NCBI GenBank assembly: GCA_009760855.2
Contig: WPIO01000122.1
Location: 957,501 to 1,019,500, forward strand
Source of the DNA: Cristatella mucedo
Lineage: Eukaryota; Bryozoa; Phylactolaemata; Cristatellidae
Direction: 5' to 3'
DNA: 62,000 nt
Positions within the stretch are counted from its first letter, which is position 1; the number at the start of each line of letters is the position of its first letter. The position numbers and the translations under genes were made by a program. The notes beneath the pieces were generated by a model, which was given only the letters and a program-made list of their open reading frames with translations, was not told the origin of the DNA and searched no databases. This document shows positions 36,394-46,124 of the stretch, in pieces.

Positions 36394-36481
36394 ATGGAAT
36401 TATGTTATTAAACCTGTTTTTTAGCTTGTTGGCAGGGTTTTTGCCAGTTATGCAGGGATGGTTTTCATTTGCTGCGATCTC
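36394..36481 (-). CDS. RPTP D1 exon 1: pTyr-recognition loop
   Basis: 88 nt between ttcggcag and CAT/gtaagtaa. The end reads NKLKNRFNNIIP, which matches the K-N-R-Y phosphotyrosine loop of PTP domains, with Phe in place of the usual Tyr (residue about 165). The last base joins the next exon to give the Tyr of the P-Y-D motif. The D2 exon at 26,351-26,450 ends at the equivalent position and phase. Confidence 0.9.
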
Positions 36482-36977
36482 CTGCCGAACAAATAGAAAA
36501 TCATGCAATAAGTAACAGAGTTATTTAGCTTTAAGCTTTGCTGGCAATAATATACACGAAGTTGTACTATCTCAGCACGTATACATAAGTCACCAGAAAC
36601 AGAAAATTATAACCCAAACTTTTACACACAGGCACTTTTTGATTTTCGTAAGCTCTCTTTCAATGAAGCAGACATGCCAGATGTCATTTGGTATAATTTT
36701 TACTGAAAACTACTTACAAGCACAGTATGCCAGATACAGCTGTCACCGGATGAAAGTTAAAAAATAAAATGGGTACTTGAGAAATGTAGTCTAGGGCAAA
36801 CTAGCCAGCATGTCTTCTCATACTGCTTACTTGAGATTACGAGGGAATGGTCAACCTCTGATTTCGGAGACCATATTTGTCACTTTCTCTCAGTATGACT
36901 ATCGATTAAGCGCCAAGGCCAGTTAGATTGCTCAATCTGCAGAGCGTCGGACGAGTGAGCTAAAATTATTGGACCAT

Positions 36978-36987
36978 AACACACACG

Positions 36988-37036
<49 letters not shown>
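36978..37036. repeat. (CA)n microsatellite
   Basis: CA dinucleotides with three small interruptions. Confidence 0.96.
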
Positions 37037-37037
<1 letters not shown>

Positions 37038-37119
37038 ACACTTGGCCATTCTCTGGTTACCAAAGCTAGGGCAAGCCACAGCTCGTGGCTTACTAGCATG
37101 CCCCTCAGCGGTTTTGCTC

Positions 37120-37405
37120 TCTAGTCGTTGCATTAAGATGTCTCCGGTGGCGGCAGTTCTAGTGGGAGTCTCATGGAGACAGTGGGCGCACGTCTGCAGT
37201 AAACGAAAATCTTCCTGTATTCCTCTAAACGGGCACATGTACGAGAGCTCGATCAATCGAAGCAGACAACAGGAAATATAACCTGCATTAGTGGCCCGAA
37301 GCTGCTCTGCATCAATAGCTAAACTATTGGCGATAGGTGAGGCATGTGCATTATTGTCTGGTGCTTTAGTAATTACAGCAGAAGCCGCAGGCAAACACAT
37401 CGTCG
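37120..37405. repeat. Unknown repeat R2, copy 2
   Basis: Second copy of the 7-kb R2 repeat, in the same orientation, inside an RPTP intron. An open minus-strand frame of 166 codons crosses it and the adjacent CA repeat, but the codons carry no known motif. Confidence 0.8.
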
Positions 37406-38327
37406 AAAGCAGCATGCCAAATCGTGTCAGCTTGGTGTACCAATTCGCCACTGAAAGCTTGCACATTCATTCACTTTACTTCACACTTGCTGCAGTAACT
37501 TTAGTAAGAGAAAGCAAGCAGAAGGCTTTCAGCGGAGCATGAAAAGAACACTAGCTGATTAACAGGCCCAGGGGAGTGTCCGAAAATGGTCAACATTTCT
37601 TCAGTGTGGAAGTTTGTCTAATAAAAGACAAACTAGATATAAATGCAATCCTAAATTTTGGTGGTTGACAGATGACCAGATCGTGGTAAATAAAAATATT
37701 TTTTAAGACCTATTTACACCGGAAGTAGTACATCGAGCTCAACAAAACGATTTTTTTGAAAATTAAGACCTTCCCAACCGTCTGTTCGTAGATAACTTTA
37801 TTAAAACTATGCTACTCAGCCCTAAATAGACCCGCCGAAAATCACTTTAAACTTTAAAAAAACCGTAACATCTTCAAAATAATGTCATGCCCCCTGGAGG
37901 TCAACTGATTGACTGGGAGTTATAGCAATTAAAAAGCTTAATCAGATAGCCCAAGGCATAGTCACGCCCCTCTAGGGTTTTCAGCTGTCGAGGGTCTGAC
38001 TGGTAGGCTTGACTGGCAAGGCTTACCAGCTATCGTGGATATGTTCTGTTGATACCATGTAAGGACAGTGCAAGGTTGACACAATCGCAAAGATCCGTAA
38101 TAATTTGTGCATTCAATTGCTTCGTGCGATACATAGCCACCGAGGCAAATGCCAGCCCTCCCTCATGACCGCCTCTAACGCCAGCCCTCGGTATTATGCA
38201 ACAGTCATATCTCTAAAAATAATGAACAGATCTACTTGAAATTTAGAATACCTGTTTGTTTGTAAGTACACATCTTCCCAGCCCTCTCGCATGTACGTTG
38301 GTCCTTAGCATATAGACCTATACTAGG

Positions 38328-38468
38328 CACTGTTTTGGCCCAGTGGTTATGTTGCTCGCCCCGACCAAGGTCTGGCCGAGGTCACTGGCTAGAGCCAGAG
38401 GCATATGTAAACCGCCTGAATAGAGATTCAGTTCTCTTAGGGTGCTATGCAAAATAATTACATTACTT
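38328..38468 (+). mobile_element. SINE-1, diverged
   Basis: TTTTGGCCCAGTGGTTATG, GCCCCGACCAAGGTCTGG and the tail GAATAGAGATTCAGTTCTCT. The B box has decayed (GGCTAGAGCC). Confidence 0.82.
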
Positions 38469-40164
38469 TATTTATTTTGATGGTAGGCTGGTTTATTATC
38501 GTTCAACACGTTTTGTCATAATGCTGCCAATGTCTCATGAAAACGTCACACATTTATAATTAATGATCTCATTGGCTTGAGACTTGAGGTATACACTCCT
38601 CGATATGTGCTTCAAAGTTGTATGACCCTAAGCCAAGTGACTTCGTGTTGATCGTGTGCATGCTCTAAATCATCAGTTGCTTTTAAGTGTGTTGTGCATA
38701 GAATTTTCTTCGGAACAAGTAAAGTTTACAGAATGGCCACTTTGCACGTTAGCGACTTGAAATTTGGAATATATGCCGACCGTGACCAGTTCAACAGGAG
38801 CTCAAGCAGTCATGACTGACGGTGTCGTAAGTAGAGCTGCATATTCCCAATGATCTTGAACTTGGATTTTATATATGCATGCACAGTTGACATGGCAATT
38901 TTGTTTACCTACGGCTCGTGTAGACGTCAATGTCCTACAAATTTTGATGGAATTATCACGTTTTTAAAGTTCTTGGTGTAATTGTTGACTTTACCCATCA
39001 AGCTATTTTTATTAAACAAGGAAAACCGAACCTGGACTTTCACAGGCTACCAGAATCCCATCACCACAGCTGTGGTTACATCAAAAAATAGATAACGCTG
39101 CCCTTGTTGCTTGTGCAAATTTGCATGCCGATCGTTGCATTAGCACTTAAGAAATATCAATAAATGTGTTGTGACGGAGATAAATCCTATAGGGGTGGTG
39201 CAGGACTCCCACCCTTGGCATGTAAAGCAAACATGAACAAAAGAAACATTTCCCTGGGGCACATAAAGTTAAGGAAAAACAAATGCATTTTTAGCTGGGA
39301 CTTAAATGATGAAAATGCATTTCAGATATAGTGAGCAGAAGTTGGAGAGCTCTAGAATTTCGGTGCTTAGGAACTGCAGGCCCAGTCACCAAAAGATTCC
39401 ATTTTATAGCGATGAGTGACTCACCGACTGAAAGGAAAGGCTGATGAGAGAGCAGACTGCTGCAGTAAAGAGGTCGGATATGACGCAAGACACAAGCGGC
39501 TGGAGCAACCTGTAAGTCAGAGATATCTTGAAATCATCTCAATGCTTGATAAGGACTCAAATGAAGCTCGGACATAATTGGTGAAATTCTGTGATGTAAT
39601 GTGCCATTGACGACAGACCCGCAGAGCTGCCGAGTTTCCAGGCCAGACGACTAACTGGGTAGGCCGGGAGCCATGACTAAAGAGAGTTCCAGTCATGAAG
39701 AGACAGGATGTCACAAACATGCCAACTAATGTGGCTGGCAAACTCTTGCTTATGCAAGCCAAGATTAGGACAATATTGATCAGCCAATGAAGGGCAACAC
39801 GAAGGAGGCAGCGCGCTCAGCCGATCACTGATAGTTATGCAGTACCACTCACAGATTATGATTGGGTGATGCTTAATGGATCAATCTTATGGTTCCGCTA
39901 CTCACGAACTGACCGCTCTAGCTCATCAAAGCTAATGTCCATAATCACTCAGCTTGGCAGTGCTTTTAAGTTTTCCAGAAAGGCCTTTCTGGGTATCTTA
40001 TTCCTAAAGTGCAAACATTGGCAATGAACACTATTTATTCCTGGCCAGCAACGAGTTGCCATAGGATAGACTCCATTTCAAATCAGAGGACGCCACAAAA
40101 ATGCAATCGCTTAGTTTCTTCCCTGATTTCAAGGAAAGTCTGCCCAAAACTTAGATAATGACAT

Positions 40165-40852
40165 CTTATAAATAATAACTCATTTGATCTAGCCCCCTCA
40201 AAGAACACAATCTCTTTCTATGAGCTTCAAATTTGCTGCAAAGGAAGCATGATTGAATCATTAGTTACAACATGCTTAATAAACAACATAAATAACGTGG
40301 TTAGGGGATGTGCACAAGGTCAAGTTTGCATTCAAGTTTGGTTAGTGGCAGCATGCACAGTGTCAGGACACATAAGCACATAAAGGAAGAATCACAGGGA
40401 ACTACTGAATGCTGTAATCAATAGATGCGTTTTTAGTTTATAGTTAAATGTGAACAAGTCAGGGGATGTCGCGACACAAGTCGGGAGTGAGCTCCAGACT
40501 TTAGGAGCATGCAGACTAAAGGCTCAGTGTCCTGAGGATTTTAGGATTGTACGATATATAGGTAAATGGCTAGATACCAAAAAGCAGGTCTTTTAGGTAG
40601 CTGGAGCCAAAGAATGAAGGGACTTAAAAGTGTGTGACAAAACCTTTAAGTCGATACATTGCTTGACTGGGAGCCAATGTAGGTCGGCAAGAAGTGGTGA
40701 AATGTACGAACTGCCACGTTCACAACAAAAAAGCCTAGCCGTAGCGTTCTGCACCAGCTGTAAGGACTTAGGTACACATGCCGAAAGACCAGCTCCCAGT
40801 AAGTTCTTTGAGTCAAGACAAGATGTCACACATGCTTGGACCAATGCCGATG
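40165..40852 (-). mobile_element. 5'-truncated LINE-B copy
   Basis: Minus strand encodes ADLHWLPVKQCIDLKVLSHT and the upstream RT end, then the 3' UTR and tail at about 40,175. It abuts a plus-strand piece of the same element at 40,855. Confidence 0.88.
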
Positions 40853-40854
40853 TG

Positions 40855-41072
40855 GTATCACCGAATCCTTTGGAGACCGTGCCTTTTGCTCGTATGCTCC
40901 CAAAGCCAGGAACTCACTCCCGACTTGCATCAGAACATCCCCTGACTTGACCATATTTAAAAACACCTATTTAGGACAGCATTTAGTGGGTCCCTGTGAT
41001 TCGTCGTTCATGTGCTTATGGGTGCTGACACTGTGCATGCTGCCACTAACCACATTTGCATGCTGACCTTGT
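40855..41072 (+). mobile_element. LINE-B C-terminal piece in inverse orientation
   Basis: GAATCCTTTGGAGACCGTGC to GCATGCTGACCTTGT matches about 51,136-51,360. It stops in the 3' UTR, where a minus-strand endonuclease segment begins. Confidence 0.85.
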
Positions 41073-42500
41073 CTGTTCTGGGCGAGGGCACATAGCGCGC
41101 TTATTCAAGGGTGCAACTCGTCAAGAGTCGAGCAGTAGCAGTCTACCAATGATGACGGGTCCGAACTGGGATTAGGCAGTAGAGGTGAAGCAGATATTCT
41201 CACATGGACAGCATCAATATCAAGGATCTTCAGGTTTCACGATTCACCTGTGATTTTACATGATAATGACTAAGGTACACATTATAGACTGAATGAGATC
41301 TGCAAGTGGTCAGATAAGCAGTATTTGGTAATAATTGGTGATGACAAAGTGCAGGGGTATGAGATAATTTAGCTGAGTGCAGGACGCTCGACGTGAGTAG
41401 GGCCATGCATATGAGTAACAAGAGACAATGAGTCAGTGAGTGCACAAAATTCAGTATTGAAGGCGTCAGATAGGTTATCAAAATGCATGGACCATCTAAG
41501 TTGGTCCATGCATTCGTGACATCCTGTCTCGACTTCTGCAACTCACTGCTCGCTGGCCTACCGGCATGTGCGATCAGGCGATTGCAACTGGAGCAAAACT
41601 CCGCAGCTAGGCTTGTCTGTCGTGAGCGTCGCAGTTGCCACATTATTCTATTTCTCACCGACCTGTACTGGCTACCAGTCAAGCAACGGATTGACTTCAA
41701 GGTTTTGTTGCTCACTTTTAGGTCACTTCATTATTTGGCTCCAGCCTATCTCACAGATATACTCCCCATCAGGCCAAGCATCGTACCGCCCGCTTTTCAG
41801 AATCCAACAGTCTACAAATACCTCGTACAATCCTCAAATCCTTTGGAGACCGTGCATTTAGTTCGTATGCTACCAAAGCCTGGAATTCCCTCCCGACCTG
41901 CGTCAGAACATCCCCTGACCTGACAACATTTAAAAGGAATTTAAAAACACCTATTTAGGACAGCATTTATTGGGTCCCTGTGATTTGTCCGTGATGTGCT
42001 TATGTGTGCTGAAACTGTGCATGCTGCCACTAACCACATTTGCATGCTGACCCTGTGCATGTCACCCCTGACAATGTTATTCATTTTGTTTGTTTATCAA
42101 GCAAGATTTTACTCACTGTTCAATTGCATTTCCCTTTGCAGCAAATGTAAAGCGCCTAGAGAGAGATTAGGCTCTCTGAGGGTGCTTTATCAAGTGCATT
42201 ATTATTATTATTTAAAAAAATGTTGAAATCACCTATAATGATGAAAGATCAATTTCTTGCACACAGAATTGAAATGAAATCACATTAATCTAGGATATAG
42301 GAGGACTTGGTACCTACTGGGTGATACATTACTGCCCCCATCGGTAGCCTGTCATCGGGTGAAATCGAGACAATAGATTCGAATGACTGGTTCGAGGGTA
42401 CTCAAAATGGCTTGAAGTCGAAGTTCGAGCAGGTGATAATAGAAACTCAAAATCCATTTTTGATTAGTCAGGGGGAGTAAAAGAAGAAGAGACTAGCTGT
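41073..42500 (-). mobile_element. LINE-B endonuclease segment, split by a later insertion
   Basis: The minus strand at 42,223-42,500 reads IIGDFNIF and the sequence upstream of it. At 41,073-41,479 it continues with the stretch matching 55,515-55,910 of the longer copy. The two halves are contiguous in that copy, so the plus-strand LINE-B at 41,486-42,216 was inserted between them. Confidence 0.82.
41486..42216 (+). mobile_element. 5'-truncated LINE-B copy inserted into a LINE-B
   Basis: Encodes HAFVTSCLDFCNSLLAGLPA onwards, the C-terminal domain in broken frames, the 3' UTR, hairpin and (ATT)n. It is flanked by AAAATG at 41,480-41,485 and 42,217-42,222, a likely 6-bp target-site duplication. 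It starts with a foldback: ATGCATGGACCA, 7 nt, TGGTCCATGCAT. Confidence 0.88.
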
Positions 42501-42559
42501 GGTATAGTCTTTAAGTGTAGTACATTAACGAGATTATAGAAAAGTTTCAGTCAAGGCAA

Positions 42560-42665
42560 ACTACCGAATGCATACCGAAAGCCTCTTAGGCTATGAGTGC
42601 ACTATACTAAACTTTTCTTTGTGACACCCACATAGTCTTTATGGCTTTGTGGAGTTACAGAAGGA
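42560..42665 (+). mobile_element. LINE-A 3' end
   Basis: ACCGAATGCATACCGAAAGC, TAGGCTATGAGTGC and GACACCCACATAGTCTTTAT match 23,578-23,680, the end of the LINE-A ORF and 3' UTR. Confidence 0.88.
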
Positions 42666-43121
42666 GGTACATAGCAACATAGCATACCATTCAGAAATAA
42701 GGGAGCTTATCACTAGAGGCTCATTGCAAGTTGAGCAAGGATTCCAAAGACGAGCCTCAAGTTAGGCCGCCGGAGTTAAAACAGACCTGATGTCCATTAA
42801 GTGAGAGAGATTCACAGTGAGGCTCAAAGGAGAGAGTAGTGAGCAGTTCAAGACCATGCTAGGAATACCAAACAAGCACGTAATAAGCTTGAAGCTCCAG
42901 CCAAACTAGAGGCATCTCAGCTCGCGGCCCTGGTGTGCTTTTTTTGTTAATGCACAATTCACGGACCTTGGCATCTAGGAATGCATATACATTAAGCAGT
43001 TTCTCATTTGAAATATGATAAATTAAGGAGTATAGGGTAATACATTATGGCAGCAGGTAGGAGCCCAGTGCAAGCAGCATCATACCCAAGGTATGATAAC
43101 AGATGGAACAAATTATCTTAC

Positions 43122-43243
43122 AGAGAATCTGTTGGCAATCACAGTTTCTGCTTTCACGTATAAATCGAACTGTTGCAGAGTCATGCCAACCGTATTTTCA
43201 TACATCGGCTCACTGCAGTCCGTTGGTTCTTCAGTGGATACAG
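43122..43243 (-). CDS. RPTP exon: juxtamembrane wedge region before D1
   Basis: 122 nt, cttgacag acceptor and TCT/gtaaga donor. It encodes an acidic stretch, then PMYENTVGMTLQQFDLYV and ends in ANRFS. The pattern of a short helix (x-F-x-x-Y-V) followed by N-R-F-S and an acidic residue is typical of the segment just before D1 in RPTPs. YENT is a possible phosphotyrosine site (inference). It runs in phase 0 into the first D1 exon. Confidence 0.8.
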
Positions 43244-44743
43244 CTGTCAAGCAAAACAAACTATAACTATTACAATTTAGTTTTGCACAGTGACCAGGCT
43301 GTGGGAATATTCTTGCAAACTTATCCAAAAAAGCAACCATCTACAGGTCATTCGTTCACGGAAAGATTTGCAACAAGGTAATTCTATATGCCTCAAGTGC
43401 AGCATAATCAACAGCCGAGGTGCTCTCATTGCATATCGTAAAAGAAACAATGGGATTCGATGCAGGTAAGGCAAAGGTCCACCAAAAAATAAAACCCATA
43501 TCTATGAATAATCAGTATAAGCAGCCTCGGAGAGGTTCGACCAACTAGTGCACCTTAGTGACCATTACCTCAGTAGTTAACAACTTATTTAATCATCAGC
43601 TGGGATTTCAGACTCTAAACAAAGAATCTAAAATATATCCAAGAAAAGTGGATTTGAGAGACTGGATCAACTGCAAAATCCAGAGATGCAGTACAAACAA
43701 GTATTATTGCTGACTATGTTTGCATGCCAGTGAAGACCTCAGAACCTTAGATATGATATGCTGCCTGATTAGGACCAAGTGCAGTCATAAGTTGGTTGTG
43801 TCATGTGTCGATCACGACAGACATGCCAAGCTGCCTAGTTTTGCACAAACTGTTAACTCCCTTCTATACAGGCAAGAAAACCGGCGACAATTGAGCTAAA
43901 CAAGTTGCGACAGAATGTCCCAAATACATGGACAAATTTGGACCCCACCTAAGCTCGCCGAATGTTTGCAATCTCACGATCGTGCTTCCTTTGCAGTAAA
44001 CGTAAAGCGCCTAGAATGAGAGTTCTCTGAGGGTGCTTTATTAAAAGTATTATTATTATTATTAAGTACTTTAAAGTAGGCAGACTTGATTGTGGAGCTG
44101 AATCGGTGATCTCGTAGAAGGTTACTTTGGAACATGGCAGTAAGATTTCAAGACGCAGCTGCAGGAGTTATGGTTTCCGAGCCCATTTAGAGGTTCAGGT
44201 ATATTGCAATTTCTGAACAACATTAGGTTTTACCCGAAATAGTGTGTAATTGTATCGCCATTGTGGCTGCAATTAATAATTTATACAGTGGTGATATTCA
44301 GTTCAGCTGTTTGCTAGACCGTCCACATAGCTTTAAATTGCAAAAAACTAAAGGAATGCATTCCCACTAGACTATTGTTAAACTAATTATCTCGTAAACA
44401 GACCTACAATGTCTTACCAATTTATTATGATATACAAACTACTATGCAATAAGACATTTGGGTCATTTCCCAACAGAGGCTTTCTTAGTAATATAAAAAA
44501 TTGACAGCAATCTGGCAGGCTAAATTAGCATTAATTAATCAAGCAAATCCATAAACGGTCAGTTTTGGTGTCTTGAGATCAGGGTGGCCTAAGGGGAATA
44601 GTTAGCGGTTTCAGAACTTTTCAGATAGCTCCCATGTTCCTCGTAAGGCCAGTTTCAGTCTGCACACCTAAATTAATCGCGTGTCTTACAATAAATGCAT
44701 CTACAGTGGTGCAGCATAATTACAGCGGTTGCCAGTGGCTTAC
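43244..44743. other. RPTP intron
   Basis: Holds a LINE-B tail (43,978-44,064) and a faint minus-strand LINE-B relic around 43,780-43,870. Otherwise unremarkable. Confidence 0.55.
43978..44064 (+). mobile_element. LINE-B 3' tail only
   Basis: GTAAAGCGCCTAGAATGAG, then AGTTCTCTGAGGGTGCTTTA and (TTA)n. Confidence 0.85.
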
Positions 44744-44787
44744 CAGACTTGAGCTTTAGGTGACCAGGACTAAGATGAATGATGTCG
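44744..44787 (-). CDS. RPTP micro-exon: cytoplasmic juxtamembrane
   Basis: Only 44 nt. It lies between a cgcag acceptor and a strong TCTG/gtaagcc donor and encodes SDIIHLSPGHLKLKS plus split codons. There is no family motif. The support is phase: the transmembrane exon leaves two bases and the next recognised exon needs one, and this exon converts phase 2 to phase 1 exactly. A competing segment near 49,030 has the right entry phase but the wrong exit phase. Confidence 0.6.
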
Positions 44788-45466
44788 CTGCGAGATCTGT
44801 GGATATTTGTTTTCCTTTAAAAAGTACTTCAATATATCAGACAAAAATTTCAAAGTACACATGCCAAGTTTATGCTAGCTATATGTGCAAGCGATCTCAC
44901 GAAAAGGCTTCCAAGGAATATATGGCAAGAAAGGTCGGTGCTTATGTGAGAATCTCCATGCATGTCTATCTGCAACTGCCAATGTAGGGAGCACAAATTA
45001 CTGAGAGGTTTATCTACAAAATGGCCGATGGCAAACTACTGCCTAACACATTACTACCACTACAAATTCTAATTAATACAAGCCCTGTGTAGTCTGCCCA
45101 AAACATCAACTGTTAGAAGTGCCCAGCTTACAATTCAGAGAATCTCAGTTGCTAACTAAAAGAAGCAGCCAGCAGTTTCGGAAGCTCTTATTAACATTCT
45201 AGCCTCATCTGGCAGCCGGGCTTTCTGTCGAGGCCACTATAACAGATCGGGTCTATAAGCCGATTACATGGGCTCATCAAAAGACATTTAGGATTAAGCA
45301 GATTTCTTTTCCACTCACTCTCTTAAGCGTTGAGTCATAGTATAAGCCCGACACCGAATAACAAGTTTTCCACAAGCGGTTTGGCAGGAAGGTTATTGAA
45401 GTTGGTCTGTAATAGCAGCTGCTGCAACTACAGTGTTTTATAAAGTTATTTTTTAACCCAGGAAGT

Positions 45467-45552
45467 AATAATAATAATAATAATAATTCACTTGATAAAG
45501 CACCCTCAGAGAACTTAATCTCTCTCTAGGGGCTTTACATTTGCTGCAAAGT
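45467..45552 (-). mobile_element. LINE-B 3' tail only
   Basis: (AAT)n followed by ACTTGATAAAGCACCCTCAG and TAATCTCTCTCTAGGGGC: a minus-strand hairpin end. Confidence 0.87.
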
Positions 45553-45927
45553 GTAGTAGATTGTAGATTGTAGGAGTCTCCGTGAAAGGCTGGCAGCACA
45601 GATGCATGAGGGTGCAAACAAAAAGTATTCAGCGATGATATTCTAAGACCTATATAGGCATTAGATGCCTGCTCTCAAGCTTGGATCCTGAATCGATGTG
45701 GCAGGTCTTTCTAAATTACTTACTATCGTAAATACTTCAAAGTATGCAGGAGAAGAACTTCTATGGAAATGCACAAAATCATATACGATCACAAAACTAT
45801 CGGATGCTTTTAGAAAAGATTACCACAACTAAGCTATCGAATGAATCTCTTGAAATCTAAGCATGACTGCCCCATCCTTCAAGGTTTCCTAGGATGACCA
45901 TTATAGGGCTTTTAAACAGCTAAGCTT

Positions 45928-46040
45928 TTTGGAATAGTGTTTAAGGTTCTTTCCCCGACTAAGGTCATCGGCTCGAGCCCCATTGCATATATAAAGTGCC
46001 TGAATAGGTATTAAGTTCCTTTGGTGCAATTTACAAATGA
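45928..46040 (+). mobile_element. SINE-1, diverged
   Basis: GTGTTTAAGGTTCTTTCCCC, ATCGGCTCGAGCCCC and the tail TGCCTGAATAGGTATTAAG. Confidence 0.78.
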
Positions 46041-46124
46041 ATTGAATATGCTTTTAAAAATTTCACGACTGCCTACTTCCTAGAATTCCTCCTGCATTCA
46101 ATCGTGCTAGTAGCTCCGAAAGCA

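Larger units (their letters stand above)
36482..43121. other. 6.6-kb RPTP intron before D1
   Basis: Contains a CA microsatellite, R2 copy 2, a SINE-1, a LINE-B composite and a LINE-A end. 37.4-38.3 kb and 38.5-40.1 kb show nothing recognisable. Confidence 0.6.

Noticed and set aside
36966-37466. 166-codon minus-strand open frame
   Set aside because: The CA microsatellite supplies its end and repeat R2 the rest; no known domain.
41230-41715. 161-codon minus-strand open frame
   Set aside because: It crosses the junction between an inverted endonuclease piece and a plus-strand LINE-B copy read backwards.
41073-42216. Twin-priming (5' inversion) of one LINE-B insertion
   Set aside because: The endonuclease continues on the far side at 42,223-42,500 and both sides share AAAATG, so it is an insertion into an older element.
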